DNA from: Scatophagus argus
Taxonomy: Eukaryota > Chordata > Actinopteri > Scatophagidae
Reading direction: 5' to 3'
NCBI RefSeq assembly: GCF_020382885.2
Contig: NC_058494.1
Span: 10,558,001 to 10,622,000, forward strand
DNA: 64,000 bases
The notes under the pieces were generated by a model. The model did not search any database. It was given only the letters and a program-made list of their open reading frames with translations, and had not been told where the DNA came from. Made by a program: the position numbers and the translations under genes. Shown here piece by piece: positions 56,797-64,000 of this stretch; within the stretch, counting starts at the first letter, position 1; the number at the start of each line of letters is the position of its first letter.

Positions 56797-58065
56797 GTAA
56801 ACGATGTCTGAGACAGGAAAACACGGTGGTGTTTGTATGTGGCTTTACCGTACGGGATGGTTATAGATTGCTGCACTCGGTTTAAAAATACTGATGCTTC
56901 CACGCACTTTGAGACACAGTCTGCTGGGCATGTTCACTGGCTTCTGAAAAGCCCATTTAAGCTTGTGGGTGCAGTAATATAACAGGGAGCTCATGTTGTA
57001 CAGGAGAGATGCTAATTGTGCTGGGATGCACCAGTAGCTGTGAGTTAATACTGTAAGGGTCCAAGCGAGGAGAAAACACCGCTGCAGATGTTGATAAATA
57101 GCAAGGGCACCAGGAAATGATTTACAGACGCTCAGCCGCATGCCGCAGATTCGACTCTGGACGAATGAAAATGACCCGGGGACGAGACCCCGACTTGTGA
57201 GTGCAGCAAGTTCTCTGCTAGCTCTCACTGCAAGGTTGATATAAACTCGTTTGTGAGCTCTGTAACTCCCGTAGATGATAACTCTTATGATCACATAAGA
57301 GATTTTTAAAATCTCCATAAGTAACCCGAGGTCTGTCAACTAAGAGTCATATTAGTATGAAGTCACTATAAATTGATTAGTAAGCAGTTCTGAGTCCTAT
57401 TAAATCCCAAGACAAATACTATAAGATTATTATGGTCACATTTTAGGGAAAAGCAGTGGAAAGCATTTTTTAAAAGTCAGTTTTTCTAGGCTCATGGGCT
57501 GACACAAAATCATGCCCCCGCTTGCTCATGTCTTTGTTTGCCCCCCTTTTTATTTTTCATTCCACAAGGATGCAAAATGAGCAGGCAGGCAGGCAGCGTC
57601 AGCATTAATCCACATGGGATGCAGTGCTGGTTGTAAATTCAGGACGCAGGTGTCTCGATAAAACTCAGGAAACAGTCTTATACCAGAGTTTAAACCCATT
57701 TTATCCCAGTTTAATCACCCTTTTTGTTCCTTGGAATGTTTAAGATGTAGATTCATACTGCTCAGGAAGTAGAATTAAAGTGAGCTAACACGTGAACATA
57801 TTGTGATTATTGTAAAAAGTAGAGGAGGGTTTTAGGGTGGTTTTAGAGATCCTTTATCAAACAAGAACCTCATTCTGAAGGTCATTTCTTGTCTGCATTG
57901 AGCCTCATCTTCATCCTCCCACATCCTCTCAAATTCTTGTATGTGAAACTGCATGTCCTAATTGTGATATTCATGCAGTCATAACTTGTGTATTCTGTCC
58001 CCGGGCTGCAGGTCTGTCCCTGTAAACGTGAGCACTGAAGGAAGAGAACACAGAACTGCTTCATC

Positions 58066-58096
58066 ATGAATTTTGTAATGAAAGCTGCGCTGGGAG
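58066..58096 (+). CDS. Complexin 1/2-type protein, first coding exon (gene continues to the right)
   Basis: Complexins are small presynaptic proteins that bind assembled SNARE complexes and clamp or facilitate vesicle fusion. The exon encodes MNFVMKAALG plus one base of the next codon, then a perfect GTGAGT donor. Human complexin 1 and 2 begin MEFVMKQALGG and MDFVMKQALGG and break at the same glycine. The upstream acceptor (GGGCTGCAG) puts the exon at 58012-58096 with 54 bases of leader. The rest of the protein, including the SNARE-binding helix, is not in the window, so cplx1 and cplx2 cannot be told apart. The short match is compensated by the exact exon border. Confidence 0.8.
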
Positions 58097-61000
58097 GTGA
58101 GTAGCGTGGCAGAATGGAGGTTGATTTAACAGCACTGCAGTGTAAAGGATTTAAAGGGCTGTTCAGCGGCAGTAGCAGCTGTATTTTTGTACTAGTACTG
58201 GCCCAATAGTTATGGGGATACTGGGGTGAGATAATCTATCCTGCACCAAACTGCTAGCTTCAAACATCAGCTGCGCATTCCCTGTCTCCTCCTCTCTGCA
58301 TGCATCCTGTTAGGGCAGGGCATCACTTCTTCAAAAAGTGACATCCTGTTGGTCAGGTTCTTGACTGTTATAGCATGATATGAACAGGATTATGGAATCC
58401 TTTCAGTGCATTAGTGCTCTACATTTACGCTTTTGTAAAAAAAAGTGTCTTTGTGACCAGTGATTCCTTAATAGTGTTTCACAACTTTGTAAATGAGGTT
58501 AAGGACTGCTGCAGATGACATAGGACAGCGGCAGCAGCAGCCGTGGGTTTAGTCATATATTAATAACATACCTGAATGAAAACCTTGTAGGTACAAAATG
58601 TCACCTTCTCAGGACTTATTTTTGGCTTGGTCTCACTGCATTTTTAATCAGTGCACTTCCAAGAGTAGTTTATAAGTACAAGAAAGGCTTAATTTTCATC
58701 TAATCCTGGTAATGGTATGATAGCATAAAACACCCCAAAAAATTAGAGTTATGAGGTTTTCACATAATTTTTAATAACCAGGCAGACTAAGCCAACTGTT
58801 GGCATCTTTTCAGGCAAGAGAAAAAGAGAAGGGCTACTTTGCCAAGAACTATGACTAGCACTTTTTTCGTGAGACTTTTGTCCTTTAAAGCCTTCAGGTA
58901 TTATCCTTTAGAATATTATCTTAGCTATTATTTGCCCCCTAATTAGTTCTCATTATAGCCCTGTAATTCATCCTCCTTGTCAGCTATTGCTTCAAGGAGA
59001 AAGGCAGGAAAGTGGCACCGGTAGTTTTAATGCAGCACTCGCTTACATAGTGGTCAGCCATGCGTGATGCTGAGCTGTTGTTGTCCAGATTACAGAGGTG
59101 TTAACCACTTACAGTTGGGCTTTGGAGTTGGAGCTGAGCCTCCTCATTGGAATGCAGGGGATGCCGACGCTGCCTCGTTCAGCAGAGTTGTCGTGCCTCG
59201 AGCCTGCGCTATGAATTCTTAAATCAACTGCATTGCATTGGATGCCGGTTTTACTCTGCATAAGTCCGGTTGGACTCCTCCTGCGGACTTTAGGAATAGA
59301 TTTTACAGTGTGGGTGTTTTGTTTGTGTGTGTGGATGTTTGTCTGTGTGTGTGTGTGCTCACTCTGCCTGTGCTGGAGAGATGTTTTATAGATACTGTGT
59401 AGGACAGAGTGTGCATCTCCAGGCGAGATGAATTATGGAGACTGCGCAGGCCTACGTTATGGTATATTTTTTTCTGTGTGTGAGAGAAAGATGAGAGAGC
59501 TGAGAGGATGCAAGTAAGACCAAGTGCAGGCGTGTGTGTCTAAAATCAATGTGTATTCCTATTAGGTGATTACTCTGCTGTCAGTGCATTTCGGCCATCG
59601 TTGTTGGAATCCTACAGTAGCTGTCTTTGGTCCTTGTCCACATCTGCTGATTGGGACACATTGGCCTCTTTCCTCAGAACTGTAAAAATGCTGACGGTGC
59701 ACTGGATTTTTAAAGCTCCCTGGTGGGGGGAAAAAATCAGATAATGAAACAAAACAATTAACCAGGTAATTGATCAGGTAAGCTATTAACTTGATGGCCA
59801 TGCCTGTCAGTCAATAAATCAATGTGAGTGAAATTTGTTTTAATCAGTTAAGCTGCCTTATTGGGCATGCCCGCGGTTTAAGCTGCGTACCATGTATCCA
59901 TAACGTCCTTAGCAGTTATTCTAGCTTGGGACGTTTTGTTGCTTGCCTTTCCCTTCCAGCATTTCCTGTGTGGCTTCACTGTCAACTAAGATTAATAAGT
60001 TCCCCTGCTTCTAACCAGGGGTAGGAGATTTGGCTAAAAACAATCTATATATATCACAATCTATTTATTCACAATCAGGATTCATGATCTAAGTTGTAAT
60101 CTTTTTTCTCAATTTTGAAATGCCCTGTAGACTATGCTCAGATTATAGCCATGAATTTCTTCATTTGCACATTAAAATACAGTATTGCATAAAGAATTCT
60201 CTTTGTCTTAGCTGAATCACAAACTTAGTCCAGACTGACATTATTGGTTCCCTCCTGAAGACTTTGTGGATCCCTTGACATTTCTTATAATGCTATAATG
60301 CGGCTTATAATCCATGAGACTGACATTTGTGTTTTTTGAGAAAAATGCATCAGCAACCTTTTGATGAATTGCGAAGTTTTGTACAGACATTCATGGTCTC
60401 CAGAAGACGAATCCTGTACTGACTTTAGTGATCCCCTGACTTCCCCTCTAGGACCACCATGAGGCTGACATTGACATGAGGTTTTTCAGTGAAATGTCTC
60501 AACAACTATTATATGTATTTCTTTGAAATTTGGTACACACATTCATGTCACACTCAGGATGAATTTTAATAACTTTGCTTATCATATTAATCTAACGCCA
60601 TCACCAGGGCAATATTTCTGTAAAACTAATGGCATTCTCATCAGCCTCAACAGTTCTGTGTTTTGTGATATACTAAGATGGCCAACAGTAGCAGTATACT
60701 AGCTAAATATCAGTGTGTTAGCTTTTGACATGCTGATGTCAAATGCTTACATACACTGTGATCATTTTAGCATGCTGATGTCATATGTTTCATTCAAAGC
60801 CTATGTATTCCCTCACAGAAGCACCGTATTGTGTCCATGTTTGCCTTTATGCACCTTTAGTGGTTTTGAAAAGCTGGTTTTGAAAATTAACCTCTTTGAA
60901 AAATTTATACAAAACAATTTATACCAACTGAGTTTGGTAATTCAGAAAGAAAATAATAAATAAATCAAGCAATGTTTAATCACTCTACAAACTCTACTAA

Positions 61001-64000
61001 ACCATTAGGCTTGTTGTTATTTTGCTCTTTTCCATCTGTAATTTTGATTTTGCTTGGATTTGCTATATTGTCACTGAGTGATTTGCTGAGTATGTTAGTT
61101 GGTCAGTGTGTGGATGTCTGCAAAGGAGATGCTGCCAGTGCATTAACTTATCCCCCAAGGCTTCTTTGGTTACAGATACTTGGAGGTAACATCTAACTGG
61201 GATGATTCAGCATGACTCAAATCCAGAGCCATATATCTTCACAGTTCAGATGTTTGTCCGATGCTCTTTTCTGCAGTAACCTTTTTAGCTCCTTAGTATT
61301 GGTGCACATTGCAAAAACTTGGAAATATGTGATAGGGATGGAGCCTGTCCCAACTGACTATGGGTGATAGGTGGGGTACACCCTGGACTGGTTGCCAGTC
61401 AATCACAGGGCCAAACACAAAAGCAGACAATCACACACACTTGCCTAGAGGCAATAGAGTAGCCAATTAACCTATCGTGCATGTTTGGACTTGGAGAAGG
61501 TCCACATAGGAACAGGGAGAACATGCAAACTCCGTACAGAAGGGCCCAGACCAGGGACTCGAATCCCAAACCCTCTCGCTATGAGGCGACGGTGCTAACC
61601 ATCCTCCATCGTGAAACATCGTATAAAAATGCTTCATGGACATATCTCATTGTAAATGTCTCAAAATCAAATGTCTAAAATCTACAGAATTTTTGAATCT
61701 TTGAAACTTAAAGGACCGTTCACACCTCAGCTCTGGGAGGTTATTTTAAATGGGAATTCAGAATAGTTTGAATTGAAGAGCTCCTTGTGTTTTCCATCTC
61801 TGCCGTTTACACTTTCTGTTAAGAATGCTCAATATTGTTCTGTGCGCTTTGAGAGGCCCTCTGAACCTTATTTAGATTTGGCCTTTCCGAGCTTTTTATA
61901 CACGTCCACATATATATGTGTTTTTTCACCTCCAGATTTTCCGCCTGTGGTTTGCTTTTCTGTCACTGGGAGAATTTTTTCTGATTTAAAATGTCAGTAA
62001 AATGGTGCAACTTGCTCTCTTCATTAACTGTTGAACTTTTTGCACTGGCATAGATGAAATCGATATCTCACTGATGGGTCCTTCTTATGTGTGAAACCTC
62101 AAAATAATATAGACTTAACTTGCAGATGAAGTAGTTTTGAAATAAAAATGTACTGTACCTTTGTTGCTCCATACATAACATTTTGTGAGTTACCAGTCAC
62201 CCACAGTTTCTTAAAAAGATCTCAGCCTTGAAAAATAAAGATGATTAAGTCAAGCTTCATTTTACAGTTTTGATTATCATTAACCGATCAAGTACTGTTG
62301 TTATTTAGGAGCTGTTAAACAAGCCCTCACACAGCTATTGAATCCTATTTTCAGGAACCACTGTGGTTTCCTCCTGCATTGATTGCTTCTGCTCCTGAGT
62401 GCCTCAGTGCTGACTCAGCACTTCCCAGCTCCTAAAACCTGAAGGTGGTTTGACAGCATAGGGAGAGCCGTTAAGTAAGCTTGTCATTAGTCCCAAGGTA
62501 TGGAGCTCAGTCAAATCCTGAAGGCCCCAAGCAGCAGTCAAACCTTCACTATATCACTAGAAAAGTTGATAATTAATAAACTTATCGAACATTTAACACT
62601 GCCCCCCCCCCAAAAAAAACATGGGTGTGGAAAACATTTACTGTGCTTAAATAAACACTATAGTATTAACAGACTTACCAGATACTTTTTGAAACAGCAT
62701 GGTAAGTTCAGAAATCACTAGAAAAGGTAGGAAGGATCTGTGTAGGATTGATCTGCAGCACCAAGCAGAAGCTGGTGCTATTGCAATGTGGAATGCAGTG
62801 CAGCACAGAGGAATTATGATTTTAATTTCTTAGCATTAATAATTTCTTTGGTGTGAGATGATGGCAGTAAAACATTTTTTTACATTTTACATTTTTAGAT
62901 TTCTGTTCATGGCAGTCATACTAATATTTAACATTGAATTAGACATTAATTTGATAATATTAAAAGGTGTCCAAGTAGCTATTTGATCAAGTTGTTGTTA
63001 GGTTGTTGTGGAATTTGACACACGAAATTCCTCCATATCATGTGCGTAAGGATGGAGGGTGTTGTGCATGTTGTAATAGCTCTTTGAGGCAAATTTGTGA
63101 TTTGTGTTTTGAGGTGCATGAGTAAACCTAAGTTCACTTGCACAAAGAGGGAAGACCGCTAAATGAATATACATATATAAATAGGGTCACTGGCTCATTT
63201 TCTCCCTCTAGGCTGACATCAGACATGTGTGCTCTTCTTGGCTTCCTTCTTGGTACTGTATTAAGGATACTTAAAATAGCTTATGACATTGAGTGGCCTT
63301 GTCCTGACTAACGCTTTGTGGCAGACTCAAAGGCAAAACAAAACATATTTCATTTTTAATCCTTTTGTAGACCACACTGACAGTAGAACTTCCCAACACA
63401 AACTCTTGCCAGTGTTCTTTTTTTTTTTTTCAAAACAATTCAAACAAGATGTGCTTGTAAAACGTGCAACTTACTAGGGACGAAAGACAGAAAAGACAAG
63501 TGAACTAGAGTAGACCCCAGCATGGGCAGTGTTTTGCATTATTTAACTGCTCACCATGGGTTATGTACAAAATTAGCAAATGAGTTAATGCTACATGGTT
63601 GTGACATTGAAAGGCAACTGCTCAGCCTTATGTCAGTTTGTGAGTGTAGTGGGTCTATTCTTCCTAACAAGCAATAAGGCTGAAGATATTCCATGTGTGT
63701 AATTACTGTGGCCAAGGCCTATGGAAATACTACACTTTTTATCTAAAGTCTGGTATAACATACTAGTTTTGTCCTGTGTCAAAGATTATTATTGTCCAAA
63801 ACGTATTGTTATATGATTAATTTTGCATATTAATGAGAAAAATCATGCAAGGCACAAGGACTCATACATGCATATTCATTCATGTCATTGAAAATGGACT
63901 GTAGTTGCACCACTGCAGCTGTGCTCAGTGGTGCACCAAAATGTGAAAACAGAGGACACACAGATGTTCTTCCCTCACCTCCTGAGCTCTTCAAACTACA
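58097..64000 (+). other. First coding intron of the complexin gene
   Basis: No sequence resembling the next complexin exon (ATKDMGKMLGG) was seen before the right edge. The intron holds an interspersed repeat at 61331-61613 and otherwise unremarkable AT-rich sequence. Confidence 0.55.
61331..61613 (+). mobile_element. LINE/SINE-derived interspersed repeat, copy B
   Basis: It contains GATGGAGCCTGTCCCAACTG, GGTACACCCTGGACTGGTTG, TAGCCAATTAACCTATCGTG, GAGAACATGCAAACTC and GGCGACGGTGCTAACCA in order. This is a near-complete version of the teleost L2-like block that occurs in reverse at 46414-46629. Confidence 0.8.

Noticed and set aside
58097-64000. Further complexin exons
   Set aside because: I looked for the ATKDMGKMLGG-encoding exon and found none, so the second coding exon is placed outside the window.

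Overview
This is vertebrate nuclear DNA, almost certainly from a ray-finned (teleost) fish. The genes are split into many short exons with GT-AG introns, the sequence is AT-rich, and it is full of dinucleotide microsatellites, Tc1-like elements, TTAAAGG-ended MITEs and the short 3' tails of non-LTR elements that are typical of teleosts. There is no bacterial or organellar content and no CRISPR array. I recognise no tRNA or rRNA gene.

Layout. Positions 1-400 (minus) hold the first coding part of an SLC24A2-type K+-dependent Na+/Ca2+ exchanger that runs off the left edge. About 7.7 kb of flank with small transposons follows. Positions 8168-11139 (minus) hold a complete six-exon N-acetylneuraminate-9-phosphate synthase gene (nans, 359 aa). 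Just upstream of it, 11670-12316 is a decayed tandem copy of nans exons 1-3. Positions 14957-23293 (minus) hold a complete six-exon clathrin light chain A gene (clta, 220 aa with the neuronal exon) and a CCAAT-box promoter. Positions 26394-32163 (minus) hold all coding exons of the bifunctional UDP-GlcNAc 2-epimerase/ManNAc kinase (gne, 727 aa). Its untranslated first exon probably lies at 38.6-39.5 kb. Positions 39.5-56.5 kb are a gene-poor block of repeats, including a second Tc1 remnant, a GATA microsatellite and a perfect 136-bp tandem duplication. Positions 56.5-58.1 kb (plus) hold the start of a complexin 1/2-type gene: a likely untranslated first exon and the first coding exon. The remaining sequence, to the right edge, is that gene's long first coding intron.

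How the genes fit together. GNE makes ManNAc-6-phosphate and NANS condenses it with phosphoenolpyruvate to Neu5Ac-9-phosphate. These consecutive steps of sialic acid synthesis are encoded about 15 kb apart (gap between the coding regions) on the same strand, with clta between them. The complexin, the neuronal clathrin light chain exon and the NCKX2-type exchanger are all linked to neurons, but I see no evidence that they act as one system.

I did not find a clearly new biological system. The most interesting points are the nans relic beside the live gene, the sialic acid gene neighbourhood, a gne 3' splice site sitting next to a retrotransposon tail, and unexplained CpG-rich palindromes near 39 kb. 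Exon borders were derived by hand from reading frame, splice dinucleotides and remembered family sequences. Untranslated exons and poly(A) sites are tentative.
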